Shown here: positions 1 to 5,633 of the stretch, piece by piece | Layout of the letters: every line of letters starts with the position of its first letter | Numbering within the stretch: position 1 is the first letter of the stretch | Assembly: GCF_000972705.2 (NCBI RefSeq) | Contig: NZ_LATL02000005.1 | Span: 2,670 to 10,150 of the forward strand | Source of the DNA: Limnoraphis robusta CS-951 | GTDB lineage: Bacteria; Cyanobacteriota; Cyanobacteriia; Cyanobacteriales; Microcoleaceae | Direction: 5' to 3' | Length of the DNA stretch: 7,481 nt | Notes under the pieces: generated by a model | What the model was told of the DNA's origin: nothing | The model's database searches: none | What the model saw: the letters and a program-made list of their open reading frames with translations, nothing else | Made by a program: the position numbers and the translations under genes

Positions 1-836
1 GTATTAGTATTAGTTTTAGCGAAAACATCCGAGAACATCGTTCAGTGCCATACCAGATGTGGAAATCGATCTACAAAACCTTACCTTGTCCTCTGGCTCA
101 TCAACAAATGCGGTCTGTTCGCCAAGCGTTAAAAACAGGTGAACGGCAAATTTATGAACAAGTGATCAAAGTCAATGGAGAACTGTGCTATGAAGAAATT
201 CGGATTGTTAAACTCAATGATGATGAAGTGTTGATGATGATTCGGGATATTAGCGAACAGCAAGCTGCACTTCGTGATCGCATTCGAGCTGAAAAAGAGT
301 TACAAGAGGCTAATAAAACCTTAGAACTGTTAGCCCATACAGATGGCTTAACTCAAATTGCGAACCGTCGTTATTTTGATGATTATCTCCTGAAAGAATG
401 GCTCCGTTTAGCACGGGAACAACTACCTTTATCGCTAATTTTATTAGACATCGATCACTTCAAAGCTTATAATGATTACTATGGGCATCAAGCAGGTGAT
501 CAATGTTTAATTTCAATTGCTCAAGCGATTAAAAGAACTATAAAACGTCCAGCCGATTTAGTCGCCCGTTATGGCGGTGAAGAATTTGTGATTGTTTTAC
601 CCATGACGAACCGAGAAGGGGCGATTATTGTTGCTCAACAGATTCAGCAGAGCATTCATGATCTTGCTATTTTTCATCAAAAGTCTGAAGTGAGTAATAT
701 TGTGACCATCAGCATGGGAATTAGCAGCACAATTCCCGATTATCAAGCTCAACCTGATGTGTTAATTGCTCAAGCGGACAAACTACTCTACACTGCCAAA
801 CAACAGGGACGTAATCAGTATGTTGTCTATACTTGA
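1..836 (+). CDS. PAS-GGDEF diguanylate cyclase, 5' end outside window
   Basis: The frame is open from the first bases, so the gene begins upstream; the GTG at 45 lies inside a PAS-like region and is not a likely start. The N-terminal part reads like the end of a PAS/PAC sensor domain (the LPCPLA, TGERQIYE and MIRDISE stretches, about nt 70-260). A charged linker helix (about 260-340) with a coiled-coil look joins it to a GGDEF domain starting at HTDGLTQIANRRYFD. Active-site features are intact: DIDHFK with downstream ND, and RYGGEEF with the GGEEF signature at nt 573-587. An RxxD inhibitory site (RPAD, nt 546-557) sits five residues before it. The protein should therefore make c-di-GMP from two GTP and be feedback-inhibited by product (family knowledge). 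No EAL domain follows. The signal sensed is unknown because the rest of the sensor part lies outside the window. Confidence 0.93.
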   Translation, partial: ISISFSENIREHRSVPYQMWKSIYKTLPCPLAHQQMRSVRQALKTGERQIYEQVIKVNGELCYEEIRIVKLNDDEVLMMIRDISEQQAALRDRIRAEKELQEANKTLELLAHTDGLTQIANRRYFDDYLLKEWLRLAREQLPLSLILLDIDHFKAYNDYYGHQAGDQCLISIAQAIKRTIKRPADLVARYGGEEFVIVLPMTNREGAIIVAQQIQQSIHDLAIFHQKSEVSNIVTISMGISSTIPDYQAQPDVLIAQADKLLYTAKQQGRNQYVVYT

Positions 837-837
837 T

Positions 838-858
838 AGAAGGCCCCTTCCCTTCTTT
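838..858. terminator. weak hairpin between convergent genes
   Basis: AGAAGG (838-843) pairs with CCTTCT (851-856) around a 7-nt loop, followed by only a short T run. It lies in the 38-bp gap between the convergent cyclase and Csp-like genes, where a terminator is expected. The stem is short, so this is a weak call. Confidence 0.3.
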
Positions 859-874
859 AGATTACACTGAAATA

Positions 875-1204
875 TTAAACCGCAGCACCAACCGTTGCAA
901 TTTTGCGGTATTCTTCTACGGCTTTTTGACAAATTTCTGCACAGCTTTGACAATGGGAATTATCATGTTTGGAACATTCTTTAGCACAAGCTTCACAAAT
1001 TTCTGCACAAGTTCGACACAGTTGAGCAATAAACTTAGAACCTCGACCCATAAAACCTGCTATCGTCCAGCAAATTTGCGAACAGTCGCGACACAAACGA
1101 GCGCATTCAGGCATACTTCCAATACATTGATCGGCGCAATGTTCACATTCTAAGGCACATTGAACAGCAATTTCTAGGCTTGATTGATTTATATTTTGAG
1201 TCAT
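875..1204 (-). CDS. Cys-rich four-helix-bundle copper storage (Csp/DUF326-like) protein
   Basis: A 109-residue protein with 16 cysteines, at residues 16, 20, 23, 27, 34, 38, 41, 45, 63, 66, 70, 73, 77, 85, 88 and 92. Their CxxC/CxxxC spacing lines one face of amphipathic helices. This is the pattern of the DUF326 / Csp copper storage family, whose four-helix bundles bind many Cu(I) ions through thiolates. There is no signal peptide or Tat motif, so it resembles the cytosolic Csp3 type rather than exported Csp1. The start at 1204 is preferred because GGAG lies 9 nt upstream; in-frame ATG 1219 and TTG 1222 would add 5 or 6 residues but have no better ribosome site. It converges on the upstream cyclase gene. 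No copper sensor or exporter gene is adjacent. Metal identity is inferred from the family; some members are annotated only as ferredoxin-like or four-helix-bundle copper-binding proteins. Confidence 0.88.
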   Translation of the reverse strand: MTQNINQSSLEIAVQCALECEHCADQCIGSMPECARLCRDCSQICWTIAGFMGRGSKFIAQLCRTCAEICEACAKECSKHDNSHCQSCAEICQKAVEEYRKIATVGAAV

Positions 1205-1342
1205 TCTTTCAATCTCCATCAAAAATTTTTTGCTCTTACTAAGCCCAAGTTACCAAAGTGATAAAATTTTACTCATCTTCCTAAAGACATAAACAGTCAC
1301 CAGCCTTGTCGGGAGGTGCCTGCGTATTGATGTCTGTCTTTT

Positions 1343-1366
1343 CAATTACCTTTGTAAACCCGCCCC
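1343..1366. repeat. Half copy of the GGGCGGGT/ACCCGCCC palindromic repeat
   Basis: The 12-mer TAAACCCGCCCC (1355-1366) is identical to 4014-4025 at the right end of the repeat after the EF-G-like gene. The preceding CAATT..AC is also shared in order. No matching GGGGCGGGT left arm lies upstream, so this looks like a truncated relic. A chance match cannot be excluded for so short a stretch. Confidence 0.4.
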
Positions 1367-1383
1367 CCAAACTCACCAGTGTT

Positions 1384-1403
1384 GTAAGGGCAATGGCCCC
1401 TAC
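1384..1403. repeat. Small palindrome (hairpin)
   Basis: GTAAGGGC and GCCCCTAC pair at 7 of 8 positions around a 4-nt loop. The GTAGGGGC/GCCCCTAC arm style is typical of dispersed cyanobacterial palindromes, which suggests a repeat relic rather than a terminator; no T run follows. Confidence 0.4.
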
Positions 1404-1505
1404 CAGTCAGCAGTCACCATCTCCCCACCTCCCCATTGCCTTCAACACCCGAAATTTTGCAATATTCAGTTACAAAACTTGCAGAAAAGAAATATTGTAT
1501 TTTTT

Positions 1506-1524
1506 AGTTAAGCAGTGGTTAACT
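1506..1524. repeat. Inverted repeat AGTTAA-N7-TTAACT
   Basis: A perfect 6-bp inverted repeat with a 7-nt loop. TTAACT also lies 16 bp upstream of TAAATT (1541-1546), a 4/6 match to a -10 box, so the palindrome might overlap a weak promoter pointing toward the EF-G-like gene. Both readings are weak. Confidence 0.25.
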
Positions 1525-1844
1525 CGCGACCAAAAGACTATAAATTATATAGCAGTAGCGAACCTCGATCTCAGACGCATTGAGGATAGAACATTGCCGA
1601 GATAGAAGCGATCGCTAAAAATCACCAACATCTTCGATTGGATAGCCTTTTAGTCGATTCTTATCCGTAAGTTCGAGATCAACCGAAAGAAGAATTGACC
1701 AAACTCAACGTTTATCCAAGGGTCAAAATGTTGTTCTTTCTACAAATTCAGCCCGAGTAAAAACCTGAAAACATCCTTAAATTTTTAATCTTTCGTCCAC
1801 AGTTCTGTTTGTAATTCTCACATTTTCATTCATTTGACGAGTAC

Positions 1845-1850
1845 AGGAGA
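1845..1850 (+). promoter_or_regulatory. Ribosome binding site that fixes the EF-G-like start
   Basis: AGGAGA, 7 nt before ATG 1858. It selects this ATG over the in-frame TTG at 1834. Confidence 0.8.
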
Positions 1851-1857
1851 CAAGACG

Positions 1858-3939
1858 ATGACAACAAATATCCCTTCAGACAACCGTAATGTCGCTATTG
1901 TTGGCCCCTATCTTAGTGGTAAAACCGCACTGCTTGAAAGCATCCTCTACGTTACAGGCGTCACCACCCGTAAAGGCACCGCAAAAGATAATAACCGGGT
2001 TGGAGATACAGCGCCCGAGGCCCAAGATCGCAATATGACTGTTGAAGTCAATGCCGCTAGTACCCAGTATGGCGGCATTCGTTTTACATTCCTCGACTGT
2101 CCAGGTTCAGTGGAATTTGCCCAAGAAACCTATAACGCCCTGGTTGGGGCAGGGTTAGCGGTGATCGTTTGTGAACCCGATACCAACCGTATTTTAACGC
2201 TTTCGCCCCTGTTCAAATTCCTCGATGACTGGGAAATTCCCCATCTGGTTTTCATCAATAAAATGGATCGGGCGTTTACTGATGAAGAAAGCTGCAACAG
2301 CAACTACAGCGCACTTCTCGCCGCCCTAAAAAGCGTTTCTTCTCGCCCCATTGTTCCCCATCAATACCCCATCGCCCAAGGTCAAGAATTGGTGGGCTTT
2401 ATTGATCTTGTTACCGAACAGGCCTATCATTATCATCCGGGTGCGCCTTCTGATCCGGTTGCACTCCCCGATGAACTCTCTGAAGCTGAACACCTCGCCC
2501 GTCAAGAGATGTTAGAGGAGTTAGCCAACTTTGATGATCATCTCTTAGAAGAACTCTTAGAAGACATTGAACCGCCCCAAGAAGAAATTGTCAAAGACTT
2601 GAAAATGGAACTGGGAGCTGATTTAATTGTTCCTGTGTTTATCGGTGCGGCTGAGGCGGAGTATGGTGTGCGGAGTTTGTTAGATGCGTTAGTACGAGAA
2701 GCCCCTGAACCGTTTGTTACCGCCCATCGTCGCGGACTCAAACCCAAGGCGGATCTGCCGATTGCTCAAGTGTTGAAAACCTATTATACCCCTCAAGGTG
2801 GTAAACTCTCCTTAGTGCGGGTATGGCAAGGTGAACTCACCGAAGGCATTGTTCTCAACGGCGTGCGGGCGGCGGGTATGTACCGTTTGATGGGTCAACA
2901 AACTGAAAGCACCCAGTTAGCGAAAACAGGCGAAATTGTGGCGTTAGCGCGGATGGATACTATTCAAACCGGAGACACCCTCTCAACGGAACCCCAACAG
3001 GTGAAAGCCTTACCAAAAGCTGAAGTTTTACCGCCTGTTTTTGCCTTAGCGATCGCTCCACAGCAGCGTAAAGATGAAGTGAAGCTGACGGGTGCTTTAA
3101 GTAAAATGTTGGAAGAAGATCCGGCGTTAGCTTGGGAGCAACACGGCGATACTCACGAAGTCATCTTGTGGGGTCAAGGGGAAATTCACATCCAAGTGAC
3201 GTTAGATCGGCTGCGTCGCAAGTATAATCTAGCGATGACAACCCATTTACCCCGTGTTCCCTACAAAGAAACCATTCGCAAAACCACTCATTCTCACGGA
3301 CGCTACAAACACCAAAGCGGCGGACACGGACAGTTTGGTGATGTGTATCTCGATATCCAACCGTTAGGACGGGGTGAAGGGTTCAACTTCAACGAAACCG
3401 TTGTCGGCGGTGTGGTTCCCAAACAGTATATTCCCGGTGTGGAAACAGGTGTGCGGGAATACCTGCAACAAGGGCCGTTAGGGTTCCCCGTCGTTGATGT
3501 GGCGGTAACACTCACAAATGGATCTTATCATGCAGTCGATAGTTCAGAACAGGCCTTTAAACAGGCTGCACGGTTGGCGATGCAGACGGGGATGATGAAC
3601 TGTGATCCGATTTTACTTGAACCGATCGCTTTAGTGGAAATTTCGGCACCGAATGAGTTTACCTCCCAGATGTTCCAGTTAATTACCGGACGACGCGGAC
3701 AGGTGTTAAATTATGAGGTGATCACCGGTTGGAAGGGTTGGGATAAAATTACCGCCTATTTGGCGATCTCCGAGATGCAAGATTTGATTGTAGAATTGCG
3801 ATCGCTGACAATGGGAGTCGGTTATTTTCACTGGAAATATGATCATCTCCAAGAAGTTCCTGAAAAGTTAGCTGAAAAGGTTCTCGCGACTTATGGACAT
3901 TCTGAAAATGGCAATGGCAACGGCAATGGCAAAGGTTAA
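1858..3939 (+). CDS. EF-G-like translational GTPase (EF-G paralogue)
   Basis: 693 residues with full EF-G architecture. The G domain has P-loop GPYLSGKT (16-23), switch I with T61 in RNMT, G3 DCPG (80-83), G4 NKMD (134-137) and a GAA G5-like motif. The beta-barrel domain II follows (starting near GGKLSLVRVW), then domain III (EDPALAW, GQGEIHIQ), domain IV (HQSGGHGQFG, GSYHAVDSSE) and domain V (ITGRRGQVLNYE). ATG 1858 is chosen because AGGAGA lies 7 nt upstream; TTG 1834 has no such site. It is clearly divergent from housekeeping EF-G: switch I RGIT is RNMT, and in the usual DTPGHVDF the catalytic histidine is Ser84 (DCPGSVEF). The domain IV tip histidine (His558) is kept. The C terminus ends in an Asn-Gly tail. 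This fits the EF-G-like/EF-G2 paralogues found beside a normal fusA. A ribosome-linked GTPase role is likely, but the exact job is unknown. The gene stands alone, without the str-operon ribosomal genes. Confidence 0.93.
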   Translation: MTTNIPSDNRNVAIVGPYLSGKTALLESILYVTGVTTRKGTAKDNNRVGDTAPEAQDRNMTVEVNAASTQYGGIRFTFLDCPGSVEFAQETYNALVGAGLAVIVCEPDTNRILTLSPLFKFLDDWEIPHLVFINKMDRAFTDEESCNSNYSALLAALKSVSSRPIVPHQYPIAQGQELVGFIDLVTEQAYHYHPGAPSDPVALPDELSEAEHLARQEMLEELANFDDHLLEELLEDIEPPQEEIVKDLKMELGADLIVPVFIGAAEAEYGVRSLLDALVREAPEPFVTAHRRGLKPKADLPIAQVLKTYYTPQGGKLSLVRVWQGELTEGIVLNGVRAAGMYRLMGQQTESTQLAKTGEIVALARMDTIQTGDTLSTEPQQVKALPKAEVLPPVFALAIAPQQRKDEVKLTGALSKMLEEDPALAWEQHGDTHEVILWGQGEIHIQVTLDRLRRKYNLAMTTHLPRVPYKETIRKTTHSHGRYKHQSGGHGQFGDVYLDIQPLGRGEGFNFNETVVGGVVPKQYIPGVETGVREYLQQGPLGFPVVDVAVTLTNGSYHAVDSSEQAFKQAARLAMQTGMMNCDPILLEPIALVEISAPNEFTSQMFQLITGRRGQVLNYEVITGWKGWDKITAYLAISEMQDLIVELRSLTMGVGYFHWKYDHLQEVPEKLAEKVLATYGHSENGNGNGNGKG
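3907..3930 (+). repeat. Tandem hexamer (AAYGGC)x4
   Basis: Four copies of AAT/AAC GGC encode an Asn-Gly run at the C terminus of the EF-G-like protein, just before its stop. Such a short in-frame tandem repeat can vary in copy number by slippage, so tail length may differ between strains (inference). Confidence 0.75.
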
Positions 3940-3956
3940 ATAACTCTATTTTACAG

Positions 3957-4025
3957 TTTTTGCCTGTAGGGGCGGGTGAGGCAAAAATCCCTCGATCTGA
4001 CCAACAATTTACATAAACCCGCCCC
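3957..4025. repeat. Palindromic MITE-like repeat with interlocked arms
   Basis: Two perfect 9-bp inverted repeats interlock. TTTTTGCCT (3957-3965) pairs with AGGCAAAAA (3979-3987), and GGGGCGGGT (3969-3977) pairs with ACCCGCCCC (4017-4025). The GTAGGGGCGGGT...ACCCGCCCC frame around a GGCAAAAATCCCTCGAT core matches my recollection of small dispersed repeats in Oscillatoriales genomes; that link is memory, not a search. It starts 17 bp after the EF-G-like stop, so it may also act as an RNA structure ending or protecting that transcript, though no clear T run follows. Confidence 0.65.
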
Positions 4026-4126
4026 GGTCTCTGGTCTGGTTTTTGGAGCGATGTTGAACAAATATTCAAGTGAGAACTCAAGTAACCCCAGATAAGCTTC
4101 CTCTTCCATTCTACTGAAAATACCCC

Positions 4127-4182
4127 AAATTGTCAAACTTTTTGATGCCGATTTTAGAGAGCAGTAACTAAGTTGACAATTT
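4127..4182. repeat. Inverted repeat AAATTGTCAA / TTGACAATTT
   Basis: A perfect 10-bp inverted repeat at 4127-4136 and 4173-4182. It extends to AAATTGTCAAACTT / AAGTTGACAATTT if one unpaired base is allowed. The right arm contains the TTGACA -35 box of the proposed tnpA promoter, so this could be a regulatory site or part of the element's left end. Confidence 0.6.
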
Positions 4183-4202
4183 ACGGTACAAAACGATACT
4201 AT
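4173..4202 (+). promoter_or_regulatory. Probable sigma-70 promoter of tnpA
   Basis: A consensus -35 TTGACA (4173-4178), an 18-bp spacer and TACTAT (4197-4202, 4/6 to TATAAT). Transcription would begin near 4209, giving a leader of about 20 nt before the GTG start at 4228. Confidence 0.5.
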
Positions 4203-4220
4203 AAGTATGTTGTAAACCGT
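4183..4220. promoter_or_regulatory. Operator-like imperfect palindrome over the tnpA -10 and start
   Basis: A perfect inner palindrome ATACT-ATA-AGTAT (4196-4208) is flanked by ACGGT (4183-4187) and ACCGT (4216-4220), arms that are complementary and centred within half a base of the inner palindrome. It covers the proposed -10 and transcription start. TnpA carries a MerR-like DNA-binding domain, so autorepression or transpososome binding here is plausible but inferred. Confidence 0.4.
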
Positions 4221-4227
4221 GTTCTAG

Positions 4228-4851
4228 GTGACAAAGTATTTGAAACCAAGAGAAGCTGCGGAGTATCTGGGGGTTAACGTCAGAACGTTAGCCAGATGGG
4301 AAAATAAAGGCATTATCCAAGCGATAAAAACCCCATCAGGCCAACGTAGATATGACGTTGAATCCTATACTCAAAGCTTCTTGCCCACGAAACAAACCGT
4401 GCTGTATTGTCGAGTATCAAGCCATGCTCAAAAACCCGACTTAAACCGTCAAGTTGCTGCATTGCAAGCTTTGTACCCAGAAGCAAAAACCATTAAAGAA
4501 ATTGGTGGAGGGTTGAACTTTAAGCGCAAAAAATTACTGGAACTTCTAACTCAAATAATGAAAGGTGAAGTGAATCGAGTAGTTGTTGCTCATAAAGATA
4601 GACTTGCTAGATTTGGGTTCGATTTGTTCAACTGGTTGTGTGAACAGAACAACTGTGAGTTGATTGTTCTCAACGAAAAAGAACTTTCCCCCCAAGAAGA
4701 AATGGTCGAAGACATTCTAGCAATACTGCACTGTTTTTCTAGTCGATTGTATGGATTGAGAAAATATCAAACTCAAATCAAGAATGACCCAGAACTATGC
4801 AACGAGCCTTTCAAACAAAACTCAAACTTAACAACCGTCAAAGAACCTTAA
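4228..4851 (+). CDS. tnpA: IS607-family serine recombinase/transposase TnpA
   Basis: 207 residues, full length for the family. An N-terminal MerR-like helix-turn-helix (residues 4-47: AAEYLGV, RTLARWE, then the TPSGQRRY wing) precedes a serine resolvase domain. YCRVSS places the nucleophile at Ser64 with Arg62 beside it; DLNRQ follows at 71-75, and KDRLAR supplies Arg125 and Arg128. The C-terminal VEDILAIL..FSSRLYG segment is the usual long-helix region. No catalytic residue appears lost. In IS607 elements TnpA cuts and strand-exchanges DNA through a covalent phosphoserine link, giving a circular intermediate and low target specificity (family knowledge). The start is GTG 4228: an in-frame TAA lies at 4213-4215, and there is no strong ribosome site. 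The 3' end overlaps the start of tnpB by 55 nt. Mobility today is doubtful if the right end was deleted along with tnpB. Confidence 0.93.
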   Translation: MTKYLKPREAAEYLGVNVRTLARWENKGIIQAIKTPSGQRRYDVESYTQSFLPTKQTVLYCRVSSHAQKPDLNRQVAALQALYPEAKTIKEIGGGLNFKRKKLLELLTQIMKGEVNRVVVAHKDRLARFGFDLFNWLCEQNNCELIVLNEKELSPQEEMVEDILAILHCFSSRLYGLRKYQTQIKNDPELCNEPFKQNSNLTTVKEP

Positions 4852-4911
4852 GGGCTGGGACACGCGGGATATTCTAGGTGGGTTTGGAACTGGGCATTAG
4901 CAGAAGATTGA
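4797..4911 (+). pseudogene. tnpB: TnpB (IS605/IS607 OrfB) N-terminal remnant, frameshifted and truncated
   Basis: From ATG 4797 the frame reads MQRAFQTKLKLNNRQRTLRA, a typical TnpB N terminus, then loses sense and hits TAG at 4875-4877. In the next frame GHAGYSRWVWNWALAE (about 4858-4905) is the conserved HAG..RWVWNWALAE block of TnpB. Removing one G from GGG 4857-4859 joins the two parts in register. About 37 codons survive before TGA at 4909-4911; the rest of the protein, including the RuvC-like nuclease catalytic residues and zinc finger, is gone. The overlap with the tnpA 3' end matches normal IS607 layout. The piece is too short to be functional, and no guide (omega) RNA region is visible because the element's right end is missing. 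Confidence 0.82.
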
Positions 4912-4914
4912 TTC

Positions 4915-5442
4915 TTAAGAAGAAGTAATGGCTGGCCAAAGTTCAGTTCCTAATAATAAAGCTTCACTTAAATCAGTTTCTTTTAAGTTAGTTTTCAGCA
5001 AATTCACTTTATACAACATTGTTCCTTTGAAGCTAGCCCCTCGCAAGTCTGCTTCACTTAAATCGGTATAAATCAGTTTGGCTTCATTTAAGTTTGCACC
5101 GCGTAGATCAGCCCCTTTGAGATTGGTTTTAAACAGTTTAGCTTGCGTTAAGTTAGCGGCTTTTAAATCGGCATAAATGAGTTTGGCACCGGTGAGATCT
5201 ATCTGAGATAAGTTAGAATTACTTAAGTTAGCAAATAAATGAGCATCTTTAAGATTAGCTCGAGTCAGGTTTGCCCCTTGCAAATTTGCCTGCCATAATA
5301 ATATACTGGTTAAAATAGCATCCTGTAATTCTGCCCCCGGAAGTTCTACTCCCACAAAACCTCGTTTTCCGGCGGCATAACGTTCGATCAGTTCCTTTGC
5401 ATTCATGGGGCTGTTGGTGGGATTTTTTTCCTCGTTTGTCAT
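4915..5442 (-). CDS. Pentapeptide-repeat protein
   Basis: 175 residues. After a short polar N terminus, NAKELIERYAAGKRGFVGV (about 14-32) is a lead-in I have often seen on cyanobacterial pentapeptide-repeat proteins. From about residue 33 to 165 the chain is tandem A(D/N)LxX-type pentapeptides (for example LTRANLKDAHL, LKGADLRGANL, LSEADLRGASF), which fold as a right-handed quadrilateral beta-helix. LIY(A/T)DL recurs twice, suggesting internal duplication. No signal peptide or membrane segment is seen, so it is probably cytosolic. Function is not predictable: family roles range from DNA-gyrase mimicry to scaffolding. ATG 5442 is used; in-frame ATG 5406 (MNAKELI) is an alternative, and neither has a clear ribosome site. 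The stop codon lies 3 bp from the tnpB stump, so the C terminus (WPAITSS) may have been altered by the IS event. Confidence 0.9.
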   Translation of the reverse strand: MTNEEKNPTNSPMNAKELIERYAAGKRGFVGVELPGAELQDAILTSILLWQANLQGANLTRANLKDAHLFANLSNSNLSQIDLTGAKLIYADLKAANLTQAKLFKTNLKGADLRGANLNEAKLIYTDLSEADLRGASFKGTMLYKVNLLKTNLKETDLSEALLLGTELWPAITSS

Positions 5443-5477
5443 ATAAAATTAAAAATGACTGACTGATGATCTATTCT

Positions 5478-5485
5478 GTTATAAC
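5478..5485 (-). promoter_or_regulatory. Possible -10 box of the pentapeptide-repeat gene
   Basis: On the minus strand TATAAC (5/6 to TATAAT) occurs within the palindrome GTTATAAC, about 36 bp before ATG 5442. No good -35 box is found at 16-18 bp, so confidence is low. Confidence 0.25.
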
Positions 5486-5633
5486 CTGGTATTCCTTCAC
5501 ATTGTATCGGTTTCGGGACTCTTCTCAACTCAAAAAAATAGATGATCCGATTTCGTGAAAAAGTGATAAAATTGATTGGGTTATTTTTATGATTACTCTT
5601 CAGTTTTTAGCTCATTTTGTCCGTTGAAGAACT

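Larger units (their letters stand above)
1205..1857. other. Long intergenic region, no convincing gene
   Basis: About 650 bp between the Csp-like gene and the EF-G-like gene. It contains AT palindromes just upstream of the Csp start (1221-1230, 1262-1271), a half copy of the GGGCGGGT repeat (1343-1366), a 20-bp palindrome (1384-1403), CT-rich low-complexity DNA with a CTCCCCA doublet (about 1420-1436), a hairpin AGTTAA/TTAACT (1506-1524), an AT-rich possible -10 area (1539-1550) and one HIP1 site (1608-1615). The plus-strand open frame at 1306-1605 runs through these repeats and resembles no protein I know. A second frame, 1593-1757, is open for about 55 codons except for one TAA and could be a gene relic, but I do not recognise it. 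Confidence 0.6.
4127..4911 (+). mobile_element. Decayed IS607-type insertion sequence, tnpB mostly deleted
   Basis: The element consists of an apparently intact serine-recombinase tnpA (4228-4851), an overlapping frameshifted stump of tnpB (4797-4911), and a promoter region rich in inverted repeats before tnpA. In full IS607-family elements tnpB is about 400 codons; here about 37 codons remain. IS607 elements lack terminal inverted repeats and target duplications, so the ends cannot be fixed from sequence alone. The left limit given is the first inverted-repeat arm and is a guess; the right limit is where TnpB similarity stops. Confidence 0.75.

Noticed and set aside
45..47. GTG as the start of the GGDEF gene
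   Set aside because: The frame is open upstream to the window edge and the GTG lies within PAS-like sequence.
833..1153. Plus-strand ORF of 106 codons
   Set aside because: It is antisense to the Csp-like gene, and its composition mirrors the Cys codons of that gene.
1420..1436. CTCCCCA doublet considered as a CRISPR or tandem array
   Set aside because: Only two short units, with no regular spacers; low-complexity DNA.
1306..1605. Plus-strand ORF of 99 codons
   Set aside because: It runs through a repeat relic, a palindrome and CT-rich low-complexity DNA; there is no ribosome site and no protein-like motif.
1834..1857. TTG start adding 8 residues to the EF-G-like protein
   Set aside because: The AGGAGA ribosome site lies between it and ATG 1858 and points to the latter.
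2538..2747. Minus-strand ORF inside the EF-G-like gene
   Set aside because: Shadow of a strongly conserved coding sequence.
3303..3515. Minus-strand ORF inside EF-G domain IV
   Set aside because: Shadow frame over conserved domain IV codons.
4066..4083. Direct repeat TCAAGT spaced 12 bp
   Set aside because: Only 6 bp long; expected by chance in a gap of this size.
3749..4136. Two overlapping minus-strand ORFs across the EF-G 3' end and repeat
   Set aside because: They overlap a real gene and a palindromic repeat, and have no recognisable motif.
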